Positions 44,937 through 53,796 of a stretch of DNA of 64,000 nt are shown here, in pieces. Under the pieces are notes generated by a model. That model ran no database searches. It was not told the DNA's origin and worked only from the letters and a program-made list of their open reading frames with translations. Origin of the DNA: Candidatus Thiothrix anitrata (GTDB lineage Bacteria > Pseudomonadota > Gammaproteobacteria > Thiotrichales > Thiotrichaceae); assembly GCF_017901155.1 (NCBI RefSeq), contig NZ_CP072800.1, positions 2,631,283 to 2,695,282 on the forward strand. The letters are read 5' to 3'. Numbering within the stretch: position 1 is the first letter of the stretch; each line of letters begins with the position of its first letter. Position numbers and translations under genes: made by a program.

Positions 44937-46120
44937 CAAGCATCCCTCAATTCAATTAAGAAATTCATTTCTTGCATAAATTGTGAATGATCACTCTCTT
45001 CAGATAACTGAGCCTTCACAGCCAATGCTTCTGGTGTATTTTCTTTGCTTTCTTCAACAAATTTACGGTATTGCGCGTATAGCTTCAATAATTCTGGTGG
45101 ACGTGGGTCTGCTCCCATAATTTCAGAAAGGATAGAGTTTACATCCACACCAGAAGGTGGTTGATTCATATGAACAGGTTGTATTTTCCCATTTTCCTTG
45201 CGTAACAAAATACGGTTCTTATAGGGAACGCTCGCAATAATTTGAGGCGAGTGCGTTGCTACAATAAACTGGTTATTTTTTCCAATTCCACTAAAAATCT
45301 GCATAATTTTTTGTTGCCATGCAGGATGTAGAGAAATCTCTGGCTCATCCATCAAAATAATACAATTTTGAAAGAAATTCCCCATCAAATTCATTGCACT
45401 CATATATAAACGTTGTTCGCCATCACTTAAGTCGCTTAAATTTACTTTTTCTCCGTTAGCATTTACAAACTCAGGTTTCATCCTGCCATTCTCGTAGGAA
45501 ACGACTTGAAGCTTTGTATAAAAATCAACTCCATTAAATATATTATTAAACTTCTCTAAGGCTTTTTTAGATCTCAGTGCAGGATTTGCCTCTTCAATTG
45601 TTCTCTCTAAAGATAATAAGTAGTTGGTTACAATATCTTCTATATCCTTATACATACGTTCAATTGAATTATCAAATGGTCGTTGTCGCTTTTGATTTTT
45701 CCTAGAAAACCCATCAAAATCAAAATAAATTATATTAACATACTGTGGTGATGTTTGATCTTCAATCGATTCACCAATAGATGTTAATTCTGGATATTTA
45801 AAATAAAATTTACATTGCTCCGTCAAAAATAAAAAATCTTCAGTAGCAGGTATTTTCTCGATAGCTAAATTTACATCTTTTCTTGCATATTGAAACTCAA
45901 CTTTACTATCTTTAAAATCAAAAAATCTTTGTTGTAAATCAAAAACCAGCTCTAAAACAGATGTTTTCCCACACCCGTTCACACCCGCGATAACATTAAT
46001 TACATTTCCCGTTTCAGGATCAGCAGTTACGCCACCCGGTGGCTGAAAACAAAGGGCATTATTTCCTTCCATATTTTCCAGCACACGAAATTTTTTGATT
46101 TCAATCTTTTCAATATACAT
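44936..46120 (-). CDS. AAA ATPase, Septu PtuA-like
   Basis: The 394-residue ABC/RecF-like ATPase has Walker A AGVNGCGKTS (46-54), the signature LSDLSDGEQRLYMSAM (about 236), Walker B CIILMDEPEISLHPAWQ (about 255) and the His switch IVATHSPQIIA. The N-terminal strand MYIEKIEIKKFRVLE is typical of OLD/RecF-class proteins. There is no TOPRIM domain at the C-terminus. Adjacent to the PtuB-like HNH gene, it fits PtuA of the Septu anti-phage system. Codon use is AT-rich compared with dnaE. It starts 12 bases after the PIN gene. Confidence 0.82.
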   Translation of the reverse strand: MYIEKIEIKKFRVLENMEGNNALCFQPPGGVTADPETGNVINVIAGVNGCGKTSVLELVFDLQQRFFDFKDSKVEFQYARKDVNLAIEKIPATEDFLFLTEQCKFYFKYPELTSIGESIEDQTSPQYVNIIYFDFDGFSRKNQKRQRPFDNSIERMYKDIEDIVTNYLLSLERTIEEANPALRSKKALEKFNNIFNGVDFYTKLQVVSYENGRMKPEFVNANGEKVNLSDLSDGEQRLYMSAMNLMGNFFQNCIILMDEPEISLHPAWQQKIMQIFSGIGKNNQFIVATHSPQIIASVPYKNRILLRKENGKIQPVHMNQPPSGVDVNSILSEIMGADPRPPELLKLYAQYRKFVEESKENTPEALAVKAQLSEESDHSQFMQEMNFLIELRDA

Positions 46121-46132
46121 ACAATTCAGCCT

Positions 46133-46651
46133 TCACGGTTTAGGTTGGCGGCGGCGCGGAATCATCGCAGGTCGAACAGGCTCATAGGCTTTCAAGCCCT
46201 GATCACCCGTCAGAATTTCCACAGTATAGCCCGCTTTATGGTAATACTCGGCAACGTCTTTGATGGTGGCATCGCCTATTGATAGCTTTTGAGCGGCTTG
46301 CGCAGGCCAATTTTCGGATAAAGCACGCAAATTGTCAGCCTGCCACAAGTCGGCTTGTTCGGTAAATGCTGCCCACGGCGAACACGCATCCGCAGCCAAA
46401 CGCAAATAATCAGCCAGTTTGGTAGCAAGGCTGAAACGATCACCCGCGATTTGCGCAATATGGTTGCCCGTTTCAATCAATGTGGCGACTGGCAACACGA
46501 ACGTACTGTGTTTCGCCTGTTCTGCCTGCAATAACACGTCGATGCGGGCATGAGTCCAACGATCTTCGTGCGTCCCCGCCTCTTCTTTACCCGGTACTTG
46601 CAGCCAACAGCACAATACAGACGTATCCAAAATCAGTACGCGCCTACCCAT
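46133..46651 (-). CDS. PIN-domain nuclease paired with an AAA ATPase
   Basis: From ATG 46651 the protein is 172 residues and its start overlaps the upstream ATPase stop by eight bases. The PIN acidic set is present: Asp9 in LILDTSVL, Glu60 in LPVATLIETGNH, Asp127 in LSIGDATIKDVAEYY and Asp150 in EILTGDQGLKAYEP. This predicts a metal-dependent ribonuclease or nuclease. It is not beside a small antitoxin gene as in VapBC, but is coupled to a RecF-like ATPase. An ATPase-controlled effector is therefore more plausible. A basic tail (PRRRQPKP) ends the protein. Confidence 0.75.
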   Translation of the reverse strand: MGRRVLILDTSVLCCWLQVPGKEEAGTHEDRWTHARIDVLLQAEQAKHSTFVLPVATLIETGNHIAQIAGDRFSLATKLADYLRLAADACSPWAAFTEQADLWQADNLRALSENWPAQAAQKLSIGDATIKDVAEYYHKAGYTVEILTGDQGLKAYEPVRPAMIPRRRQPKP

Positions 46652-47756
46652 GCACCGACTCCAATGACTTTTCAATCAAACCCTGGGTGGAAAGTTTGCC
46701 GACAGTGCCTTGCGCCAACAGTTTAGGGAGCTGTTCAATGTCTTCCAATAACGTCAGTTTACTCTCACCTGTGATGCTATCGCGGTGGGCAACGGTGACG
46801 AATGGCACAAATTCCGTACCCAATGCATCCAAGAGCGCGGGATTGTGCGTGGTGACTAATACATCAATATTGCGTTGCTTGCCAATGGTTTGCAGGGCTT
46901 CCAATAATAAGTGGGCGCGGGAAGGATGGAAACCGTTATCCACTTCGTCGATTGCCAACAAACTACCTTCTGGCAAGGTCAGTAACGCGGTAAGGATGGC
47001 GAGAAAGCGTAATGTGCCGTCGGACATAGCACGGGCATCAACCGTAAATATCTCGCCGGATTCACCCCACTTTTCATCGCAATAAAGCATTGCGTCTTTA
47101 CCCAGTTTCCCAACTTTTTCAGCATAGACGCGGTGAATATCACGCTCAGGCAAACGGCTGGCATACTGAGTGAGCGTATCCTCGATTTCTTTTTGCCGCT
47201 CAACAGATAGTGCAGCCAAAACGCCTGCAATATTACCCGCATCAGAATATAACTTATCAGATAATAGAGAATAACCTTTCATGCTATCAGGATCTGGACA
47301 AAAAATTACAATTTTACTTAGAATATTGAAAATTATTGATATAAATTCAAACCCTTCACGTAAGTCTGAACGATCTTCCAGTACTAATAATGAAGGAGAA
47401 CGAATTTCAAAACTACGGTCAAGTGTTCGTCCATTAGCAGAAACACTTTCATTCACAAACAGACTATTTAACGAATGATTAATACCATATTTATATTCAA
47501 TATTTTTCTCCAAAAAAACAACATTAAGACTAAATGTAAGATTGCCTTTTTTTGTTGCCCACTCAGAACCACCTCGAATACTATTTAAAGCATCCGAAAA
47601 AGTTACGCCAGAAGCAATACGCTGTAAAAATTGGAGCGCATCAAGCACATTCGACTTACCACTAGCATTCGTGCCAATCAAAATAGACAGCGGATCAATA
47701 TACAGCGTAGCCTCGCCGAAGCTTTTCCAGTTTTCCAGACGTAGTTCTGTAATCAT
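46644..47756 (-). CDS. AAA_21-type ATPase coupled to the PIN nuclease
   Basis: The 370-residue RecF/SMC-like ATPase begins MITELRLENWKSFGEATLYI, with Walker A IGTNASGKSN (27-36). It has the signature-like ARAMSDGTLRFLAIL (about 245), Walker B SLLAIDEVDNGFHPSR and DVLVTTHNPALLDAL. No nuclease domain is attached; the PIN protein encoded next would supply it. The protein differs clearly from the PtuA-like ATPase two genes on. The middle third is AT-rich. Its ATG overlaps the MazG-like stop (ATGA). Confidence 0.8.
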   Translation of the reverse strand: MITELRLENWKSFGEATLYIDPLSILIGTNASGKSNVLDALQFLQRIASGVTFSDALNSIRGGSEWATKKGNLTFSLNVVFLEKNIEYKYGINHSLNSLFVNESVSANGRTLDRSFEIRSPSLLVLEDRSDLREGFEFISIIFNILSKIVIFCPDPDSMKGYSLLSDKLYSDAGNIAGVLAALSVERQKEIEDTLTQYASRLPERDIHRVYAEKVGKLGKDAMLYCDEKWGESGEIFTVDARAMSDGTLRFLAILTALLTLPEGSLLAIDEVDNGFHPSRAHLLLEALQTIGKQRNIDVLVTTHNPALLDALGTEFVPFVTVAHRDSITGESKLTLLEDIEQLPKLLAQGTVGKLSTQGLIEKSLESVHG

Positions 47757-48109
47757 TCGCCGCTCTCCGCTTGCAACTCGGTATACTTCTTCGCCGAACC
47801 CTTCGCCAAAGCCACCGGGTATTTCTCACGATTTTTGAGCATTTTGCTACGAATCGCCGCGTCGAGATCAATCCCTAAATCGTGGCACAGGTAGGTCAAA
47901 TACACCGCAACATCCGCCACTTCATCGCGCAAGGCAGGCAATACCTTATGGAGTGCGTCACCTTGGCGGTCTTCCCACTGAAATAATTCCAGCACTTCGC
48001 CTGCTTCAAGGGCAAGCGAAATCGCCAGATTGCGGGGCGTGTGAAATTGTTGCCAATCACGTTCGGCACGAAAGTCGATTAATTCAGCTACAAGGTCGGG
48101 GGGCAGCAT
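47753..48109 (-). CDS. MazG-like nucleotide pyrophosphohydrolase
   Basis: The 118-residue all-helical protein has the metal-binding pattern of MazG/RS21-C6-type NTP pyrophosphohydrolases: EAGEVLELFQWE (Glu35, Glu38) and LRDEVADVAVYLTYLCHDLGID (Glu63, Asp66), ending in KMLKNREKYPV. Members hydrolyse dCTP or damaged nucleotides to monophosphates. It is the first gene of the leftward series with the two ATPase-nuclease pairs. It may be a plain housekeeping gene that the module uses as promoter donor, or it may act with the module by depleting nucleotides. Confidence 0.85.
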   Translation of the reverse strand: MLPPDLVAELIDFRAERDWQQFHTPRNLAISLALEAGEVLELFQWEDRQGDALHKVLPALRDEVADVAVYLTYLCHDLGIDLDAAIRSKMLKNREKYPVALAKGSAKKYTELQAESGE

Positions 48110-48185
48110 TGCGGTATCCTGTTAAATCCGTAAAACCATTATAATCCCCCGATGCACACATGACAGAAAAAAAGGACTGCCCTCT

Positions 48186-48728
48186 ATGCTGAAATTTCTT
48201 CCCGGCTTGATTTTGTTGCAAGTCATCACAGTCGTCATCGCCTTGACCGCGCCCGAATTGAACGGCTTCGGTTGGCTGCGCTTAATCGTCCCCTTGGTGA
48301 TTGCGGGCGTAGTCACCGCTTTTTGGTTTAGCTCGATTGCGGCACATCAACGTAAAGACGAAATCAATCAGTTACAAGCATGTCATGCGAAAGAACGTGA
48401 AGCAATTCGCGTCAATGCGGAACGCGCCAAGGCAAAAGTGGTCAAACAAGCACACCAAGAAACCATGCAGGAAGTACGCCGCACCACCACCCAAGCCAAT
48501 ATCAAGGTCGGTTTGGCGTTTGCGGGAGCTGCCGGATTAGGCGGTTTATTGCTGTTAACCCAATTTATGACCTTGGGATTGTTGTTGCTAACCAGTGTCG
48601 GTGGTGCATTAGGCGGTTATGTTTTGCGCATTCGCCAAGAAAGAAACAAGCTGTTAACCGATTCCATAACGGATGCTCCAACACTGATAACCGCCAAAAA
48701 AACAAGCAAACGACTACTAAAAAAATGA
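48186..48728 (+). CDS. Membrane protein with central coiled coil
   Basis: The 180-residue protein has two N-terminal transmembrane helices (about 5-20 and 30-52) and a charged helix likely to form a coiled coil (QRKDEINQLQACHAKEREAI, continuing with Arg/Lys/Glu residues to about 105). A C-terminal pair of hydrophobic segments (about 108-145) and a basic end (KKTSKRLLKK) follow. I do not recognise the family. An AAAGGA ribosome site precedes the ATG, and the gene is divergent from the MazG-like gene with a 76-base gap. A structural or regulatory role at the inner membrane is only a guess. Confidence 0.65.
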   Translation: MLKFLPGLILLQVITVVIALTAPELNGFGWLRLIVPLVIAGVVTAFWFSSIAAHQRKDEINQLQACHAKEREAIRVNAERAKAKVVKQAHQETMQEVRRTTTQANIKVGLAFAGAAGLGGLLLLTQFMTLGLLLLTSVGGALGGYVLRIRQERNKLLTDSITDAPTLITAKKTSKRLLKK

Positions 48729-48819
48729 TCTATCCACACAACCTTAGGCAATGAAAGTTTCATCAAACTATTGCACTGCAAAATGCTACACTTCGGCAAA
48801 CTAAATCAGGGACAAACCA

Positions 48820-50103
48820 ATGCAACCGACCGACAAACCCAGTAACACTGGACTTGTGCCTACCCCTCAAACGTTAGGGCAAACAACCTCAATGCGTTGG
48901 GATCAGTTGCTGCCATTGTTCACGCGCTTGGCTGTTTGGGGAGCTTTTTTTGGGCTGCTCACCCTCCTTAGCTCCTTCTTCACCTTGATTTTTTTGACTT
49001 TCGTATTCGCCTATCTGCAATCCAGCATTGTCGATATGCTATCGCGACGCATCCGTTGGTTACGTACCGGTTTGGTATTTCTCACTGGTGGGCTGTTTTT
49101 GAGCGTTATCATTGCAGTCAGCTTTTTTCTCGCTCCTAAAGTGTATGATCAGGCCACCGGGTTTGTACGCGGATTTTTTGTCTATATGGAACGGGTTGAT
49201 GTGGAACTCCTCAATCTCGCTGAACGCTATCCCATGTTGCAGGAAGCCATCCCCGAACTGCGCAAACCAACGCCACCTCCCGCACAAGCCAACGTCGTTG
49301 CTCCACCACCTTGGGCATATAACGCGCAAACAGGTGTTGCAACCCTCCCCCCTGAACCTACCGCACCACCACGAGCCTTTGCTGACTCCCCCAGCGGAGT
49401 TTTACTGCAAATGCTCACGGGTACGGAGAAATCGCTGGATGCACGCGAATCAGTCAAAGTCGTACTTGATCAATTAACCACCATTAGTCGTCAAGCGGTT
49501 GGTTTGGTTTCGACGTTTCTGTTAGCGGTACTGTTTTCATTTTTAATTGTGTTGGACATGCCGCGTTTATCCAACAGTATTCGTGACTTACGTAACACCC
49601 GCCTGCGTTTTGTTTATGACGAAATGGCGGATAACATTTACGAATTTGGCAAAGTTTTAGGCCACACCATGCAGGCACAATTTTACATCGCCTGTGTCAA
49701 CACCTTGTTAACCGCGATCGGCTTGCTGGTCTTGGGCATGGGGGAACACATTGCCTTCCTATCGGTTATTGTCTTTTTATTCAGTTTTATTCCCGTGGCT
49801 GGGGTTTTCATCAGCTCCATCCCGATTTGCTTGCTGGCACTCAATGATGGCGGCCTGAGTTTAATGGCACTAAGCATTCTTATGATTGTTTTCATTCACA
49901 TGGTCGAAGGCTATTTCTTGAATCCAATGATTTACGGCGCACGCTTACGGATTAACCCGGTGATTGTGCTGATTATCCTCACGGTAGGTGGAAAACTTTT
50001 CCATATTTGGGGGTTAATTTTGGGTGTACCGGTTTGCACCTACATTTTCGGGTACGCCATTCGTTACGAAAAACCCAAAGCATTGGGCACGTTTAAGCGT
50101 TAA
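48820..50103 (+). CDS. AI-2E/PerM-family transporter
   Basis: The 427-residue membrane protein has the AI-2E family pattern. An N-terminal hairpin of two helices (about 25-90) is followed by a soluble Pro/Ala-rich insert (about 140-200, PPPAQANVVAPPPWAYN), and then a C-terminal bundle with TFLLAVLFSFLIVLD, FIPVAGVFISSIP and the closing GGKLFHIWGLILGVP. Members transport small molecules or ions (AI-2, polyamines, Na+/H+ in some). The proline-rich insert is longer than usual. It stands alone between the coiled-coil gene and convergent tilS. Confidence 0.87.
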   Translation: MQPTDKPSNTGLVPTPQTLGQTTSMRWDQLLPLFTRLAVWGAFFGLLTLLSSFFTLIFLTFVFAYLQSSIVDMLSRRIRWLRTGLVFLTGGLFLSVIIAVSFFLAPKVYDQATGFVRGFFVYMERVDVELLNLAERYPMLQEAIPELRKPTPPPAQANVVAPPPWAYNAQTGVATLPPEPTAPPRAFADSPSGVLLQMLTGTEKSLDARESVKVVLDQLTTISRQAVGLVSTFLLAVLFSFLIVLDMPRLSNSIRDLRNTRLRFVYDEMADNIYEFGKVLGHTMQAQFYIACVNTLLTAIGLLVLGMGEHIAFLSVIVFLFSFIPVAGVFISSIPICLLALNDGGLSLMALSILMIVFIHMVEGYFLNPMIYGARLRINPVIVLIILTVGGKLFHIWGLILGVPVCTYIFGYAIRYEKPKALGTFKR

Positions 50104-50107
50104 CTGC

Positions 50108-51391
50108 TCACGGATTGACCTGTAGCACCCCCACCACATTCACCAAGCGTTCCCCCACGTAAATCAGCGGCAAACGTTCGCGCTGCCAAGGGGGAATGCC
50201 TGCTTCCTGTAACAGGTGCTTAAGCGCATGACTGCCACCACGATACGGCAGTTCCATCGTTTCCCCGCCTTGACGGAAACGCACCGTCACCCCACCGGCA
50301 TCACGTGCTAGCGGTAACCACGCACCCAGCATTTCCGGGATTAATGTTATCCCAAGCGTCGGCAACACCAAGGTTTGATGCGCATCCCAGTACCAAACCT
50401 GTGCAGCATCGTGTGCTGTTAAGGGTCGTATCGCATACAAATCATCGCGATAACGGCGAATTTCACACCCAGCCCAACAAACACATGGCATCGCATCTGC
50501 ACTGGCTAGCAATACATCATGCAACACACGCTCCAGTTTTTTCGCCGATGGAAGCAAAAAGCCTGCATTCGCTAACCAAGACCGTAACAACGCCGCCTGC
50601 AACGCCAGCGAAGCAGTACGCAACTGACTGATCGCCAGCGTACCGGAGCAGCTACCCTGATAATATGGTAATTTTTCTTGCACACAGTCATGCAATAACT
50701 GACGGCTTTCACCTTGCAAACGTGCGGCACGCGCAAAAGTCCTAGCAACCGCAGGCCAGCGTTGCCGCAATACCGGCATTACCTGATGGCGCAAAAAATT
50801 GCGGTCAAAGCGCGAATCAGCATTACTAGGGTCTTGCAAATAATGCAACGCGTGCTGATGTGCATAAGCAGCTAAATCCTCGCGACTGCACCCTAACAAC
50901 GGCCGCCCCAACCAACCTTGCGCGAATGCCCGCACTGCTGGCATTGCTGCCAAACCGTCAACACCACTGCCACGCAAAAGATGTAACAATAACGTTTCGG
51001 CCTGATCATCCTGATGGTGCGCAGTTAACAGCATTTCATCGGTCTGTAAATGTTGTGCAAACGCGTCATAACGTGCCTGTCGTGCTTCCGCTTCCAAACT
51101 CGCACCCGGCGGAATTTGCAAATGCAACGCGACCTGCACCAAAGGCATTGCCAATAACCCGCAAACCGTACCGCAGTGTGCCGCCCAGTCAGGGGATTCA
51201 GCTTGTAAACCATGATCAATATGAATGGCACGAAATTGCCAGTACGGATACTGGACTTGCAGTGCCGCACACAAATGCAACAACACATGCGAATCCAGAC
51301 CGCCACTAAACGCGATTAGAAAGCGTGTGGCGGTTTGTTGCTGCCTGAGAAATGGAAGAAGGTGTTTTGCGACAATAGCGGGCATAGGCAA
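50108..51391 (-). CDS. tilS: tRNA(Ile)-lysidine synthetase
   Basis: The 427-residue enzyme has the ATP loop LIAFSGGLDSHVLLHL (SGGxDS, about 27-32), the zinc/RNA region TAHHQDDQAETLLLHLLRGSGVDGLAAM, and the C-terminal TilS domain (VTVRFRQGGETMELPYRGGSHALKHLLQEAGIPPWQRERLPLIY region). It modifies cytidine 34 of tRNA-Ile(CAU) to lysidine, so that the tRNA reads AUA. It follows accA by two bases, a common gammaproteobacterial pairing. Confidence 0.95.
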   Translation of the reverse strand: MPMPAIVAKHLLPFLRQQQTATRFLIAFSGGLDSHVLLHLCAALQVQYPYWQFRAIHIDHGLQAESPDWAAHCGTVCGLLAMPLVQVALHLQIPPGASLEAEARQARYDAFAQHLQTDEMLLTAHHQDDQAETLLLHLLRGSGVDGLAAMPAVRAFAQGWLGRPLLGCSREDLAAYAHQHALHYLQDPSNADSRFDRNFLRHQVMPVLRQRWPAVARTFARAARLQGESRQLLHDCVQEKLPYYQGSCSGTLAISQLRTASLALQAALLRSWLANAGFLLPSAKKLERVLHDVLLASADAMPCVCWAGCEIRRYRDDLYAIRPLTAHDAAQVWYWDAHQTLVLPTLGITLIPEMLGAWLPLARDAGGVTVRFRQGGETMELPYRGGSHALKHLLQEAGIPPWQRERLPLIYVGERLVNVVGVLQVNP

Positions 51392-51393
51392 AC

Positions 51394-52347
51394 CTATTCC
51401 TCAAACTGCCCGAATCCCATAATGCGCTGGTAACGTTTATCCAACAAAGTGTCGATCTTCATTGCATTCAAAGCTCGCAGGTTAGCATCCAAAGCTTCGC
51501 CCACGGCTTGCGCTGCCGCTTCAATATCACGGTGTGCCCCGCCTAAAGGTTCTGGAATAATCTGGTCAATTAAACCAAGCTGCTTCAGACGATCTGCGGT
51601 AATTCCCATTGCATCAGCGGCATCGGCAGCTTTTTCCGCACTTTTCCACAAGATCGAAGCGCAGCCTTCCGGTGAAATGACAGAATAAGTGGCGTATTGC
51701 AACATCATTACCCGATCACCTACCCCAATGGCTAGAGCACCACCGGAACCGCCTTCACCCACCACCGTGCAAATGATCGGCACACGCAGTTTTGCCATTT
51801 CGTAAAGATTGCGAGCAATTGCTTCACTTTGACCGCGCTCTTCCGCACCGATACCGGGATAAGCTCCCGGCGTATCAATGAAGGTAATCACTGGCAAATG
51901 AAACTTCTCAGCTAAACGCATTAAACGCAAGGCTTTACGATAGCCTTCAGGACGTGGCATTCCGAAATTGCGTAAAATATTTTCCTTGGTATCACGGCCT
52001 TTTTGATGACCAATCACCATAACTGGCTGATCCCGGAACCGTGCCAAACCACCGATAATCGCCTTATCATCTGCGAATGCGCGATCACCGTGCAATTCCC
52101 TAAAATCCGTAAATAAACAGCGGATCAAGTCAAAGGTATAAGGACGTTTGGGGTGACGCGCCAATTGGGAAATCTGGCGTGGTGTCAATTTAGAGAAAAT
52201 AGAACGCGTCAACGAAGCGGCTTTTTCCTCCAGCTTACTGACTTCTTCACTCAAATTAATTTCTGCGTCGCCCACATAACGCAGTTCTTCAATTTTCGCC
52301 TGTAATTCGGCGATAGGCTGTTCAAAGTCGAGAAAATCCGGATTCAT
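51394..52347 (-). CDS. accA: Acetyl-CoA carboxylase carboxyltransferase alpha subunit
   Basis: The 317-residue protein opens [22 protein letters not shown] and contains the carboxyltransferase motifs [25 protein letters not shown] and [15 protein letters not shown]. With AccD it moves the carboxyl group from biotin to acetyl-CoA to make malonyl-CoA. Many relatives have the order dnaE-accA-tilS. Here accA-tilS is intact, but dnaE lies 6-7 kb further on behind the nuclease module. Confidence 0.97.
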   Translation of the reverse strand: MNPDFLDFEQPIAELQAKIEELRYVGDAEINLSEEVSKLEEKAASLTRSIFSKLTPRQISQLARHPKRPYTFDLIRCLFTDFRELHGDRAFADDKAIIGGLARFRDQPVMVIGHQKGRDTKENILRNFGMPRPEGYRKALRLMRLAEKFHLPVITFIDTPGAYPGIGAEERGQSEAIARNLYEMAKLRVPIICTVVGEGGSGGALAIGVGDRVMMLQYATYSVISPEGCASILWKSAEKAADAADAMGITADRLKQLGLIDQIIPEPLGGAHRDIEAAAQAVGEALDANLRALNAMKIDTLLDKRYQRIMGFGQFEE

Positions 52348-52417
52348 TGCCTGTCTTTTATCCGTAACCGCTAAATTAAGCGGTCAATTTTACATAGCTT
52401 ACACCCGGATTACGACA

Positions 52418-53191
52418 TTAAAAGTACTGCTCTGTAGTAATATGTCCGGGCTTGTGGCGCAAATGTCGCTGCAAACTTCGTTCCTCTAACATTTTTTTCA
52501 TATCATTCAGCATGTTATGATTTCCACATAACATCACTTGGGTTGTTAAAGAATTAATGCTGATACCCGCTTTCTGCTCTAAAGCACCACTGGCTAAGTG
52601 TGTCGTCATCCGACCGACCAATCCATCCGGGTTAGTATCACGGCTGACGCAGCTAATAAACTGAAATTGCAACGGATGTTGCGCTGAAAATGTCTGAATC
52701 AAATCGGCATAAACCAACTCGCTCCGCAACGGCACACCGTGCACCAAAATCACTTTCTCGAACCGCTTCCAAACCTGCGCTGTTTTTAAAATCGACAAAT
52801 ACGGCCCCAACCCCGTACCCGTTGCCATCATCCATAAATATTGCGCAGCAGGCACTTCATCCAATACAAAAAAACCACTGGCAGGCTGTGACACCTCCAA
52901 CGCATCACCAGCACGCAAGCTTGCTAATGCCTGCGAAAGTGCCCCGCCGGGAACAGTATTATAAAAAACTTCCGCGACCTCGGTGTCATCTGGCGCATTC
53001 AATAACGAGTAGGGCTTTGCCACTAACACCGATTTACCGGCTTGCTCAATCGGCAATTGCAGACGCACAAATTGACCAGCTTTGAATGGCAGCAGTGGTG
53101 CTTTAATGCGCAAGGAAAATAAGCGATTAGTCCACTGATGATTTGCCAATACCTCACCATTCACCCAATGGGAACGAACAACGGCTGTCAT
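52418..53191 (-). CDS. Ferredoxin/flavodoxin-NADP+ reductase
   Basis: The 257-residue flavoprotein has FAD-site motifs FVRLQLP and KPYSLLNAP (RxYS-like, with Lys-Pro-Tyr-Ser), the NADP lobe MATGTGLGPYLSIL, VILVHGVPLRSELVY, and a C-terminal VMLCGNHNMLNDMKKMLEER ending GHITTEQYF. This is the bacterial FPR type (as Fpr of E. coli and Azotobacter), which passes electrons between NADPH and ferredoxin or flavodoxin. In E. coli the FAD motif is RAYS; here the Arg is Lys. It is monocistronic, facing left. Confidence 0.9.
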   Translation of the reverse strand: MTAVVRSHWVNGEVLANHQWTNRLFSLRIKAPLLPFKAGQFVRLQLPIEQAGKSVLVAKPYSLLNAPDDTEVAEVFYNTVPGGALSQALASLRAGDALEVSQPASGFFVLDEVPAAQYLWMMATGTGLGPYLSILKTAQVWKRFEKVILVHGVPLRSELVYADLIQTFSAQHPLQFQFISCVSRDTNPDGLVGRMTTHLASGALEQKAGISINSLTTQVMLCGNHNMLNDMKKMLEERSLQRHLRHKPGHITTEQYF

Positions 53192-53305
53192 CGAACACCT
53201 CCTAAAATACCCAGTAAAATACTCGGAATTAGTGTACCTCGCTTACAACACCAAGGGTATTGCACCTGACCACTAGAGGGTATTTCCCCTCTGTGACAAG
53301 CCCGT

Positions 53306-53311
53306 TATAAT
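53306..53311 (+). promoter_or_regulatory. Putative -10 box of the thioredoxin gene
   Basis: TATAAT lies 26 bases before ATG 53338, and AGGAGG precedes the start. A small hairpin (AGAGGG 53275-53280, CCCTCT 53287-53292) lies where the -35 region would be. No good -35 hexamer is seen, so an activator is possible. Confidence 0.45.
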
Positions 53312-53337
53312 CGCGCATCCCTTCATAGGAGGCATAT

Positions 53338-53715
53338 ATGCCAAAATTTGTATTTGATATTAACGGCTTTAGTGATTTTGATGAACACGTCTTACAAGCT
53401 TCCGCAACACACCCAATATTAGTCGATTTTTGGGCTGATTGGTGCGGCCCTTGCTTATATCTTGATCCTGTGCTGAAAGCAGTCGTTGCCGAATATCACG
53501 GTAAGGTATTGTTAGCAAAAGTCGATACCGAAGAAGATGAGAATCTGAAACTTGCGGGACGCTACAAAGTGCGCGGTTTCCCTACCGTGGTTTTGATTGA
53601 AAAAGGCGAAGAAGTTGCGCGTTTCAGCAGTGCCCGCACTAAGCCGTTTGTGCGTGAGTTTTTGGATGATAATAGCCAATTATTAGCTGCCGCCACTAAC
53701 TCCACTCATCGGTAA
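53338..53715 (+). CDS. Thioredoxin-like protein
   Basis: The 125-residue single-domain protein has the active site WADWCGPCLYLDPVLK, cis-Pro in RGFPTVVLIEKGEEVARF, and the usual beta-alpha order. The WCGPC pair makes a working disulfide reductase likely. The N-terminus (FVFDINGFSDFDEHVLQASA) resembles the thioredoxin domain of CnoX/YbbN, but the TPR part of that family is missing. No signal peptide, so cytoplasmic. A strong AGGAGG ribosome site precedes the ATG. Confidence 0.9.
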   Translation: MPKFVFDINGFSDFDEHVLQASATHPILVDFWADWCGPCLYLDPVLKAVVAEYHGKVLLAKVDTEEDENLKLAGRYKVRGFPTVVLIEKGEEVARFSSARTKPFVREFLDDNSQLLAAATNSTHR

Positions 53716-53796
53716 TTACTGGTATTCTCGACACCACGTGTGCCACTATCAGGCTCTTAATGAAAAATCATTCTAAGATCCCGGAGTGGCACAATA

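Noticed and set aside
44936-46120. Retron system, since TIGR02646-type HNH and PtuA-like ATPase also occur in retrons.
   Set aside because: There is no reverse transcriptase gene in the neighbourhood and no msr-msd-like hairpin region.
46133-46651. VapC toxin of a VapBC pair.
   Set aside because: No small antitoxin gene is adjacent; the partner overlapping the start is a 370-residue ATPase.
44289-48109. CRISPR or restriction-modification system around the nuclease genes.
   Set aside because: No repeat-spacer array, Cas protein, DNA methyltransferase or specificity gene is present.
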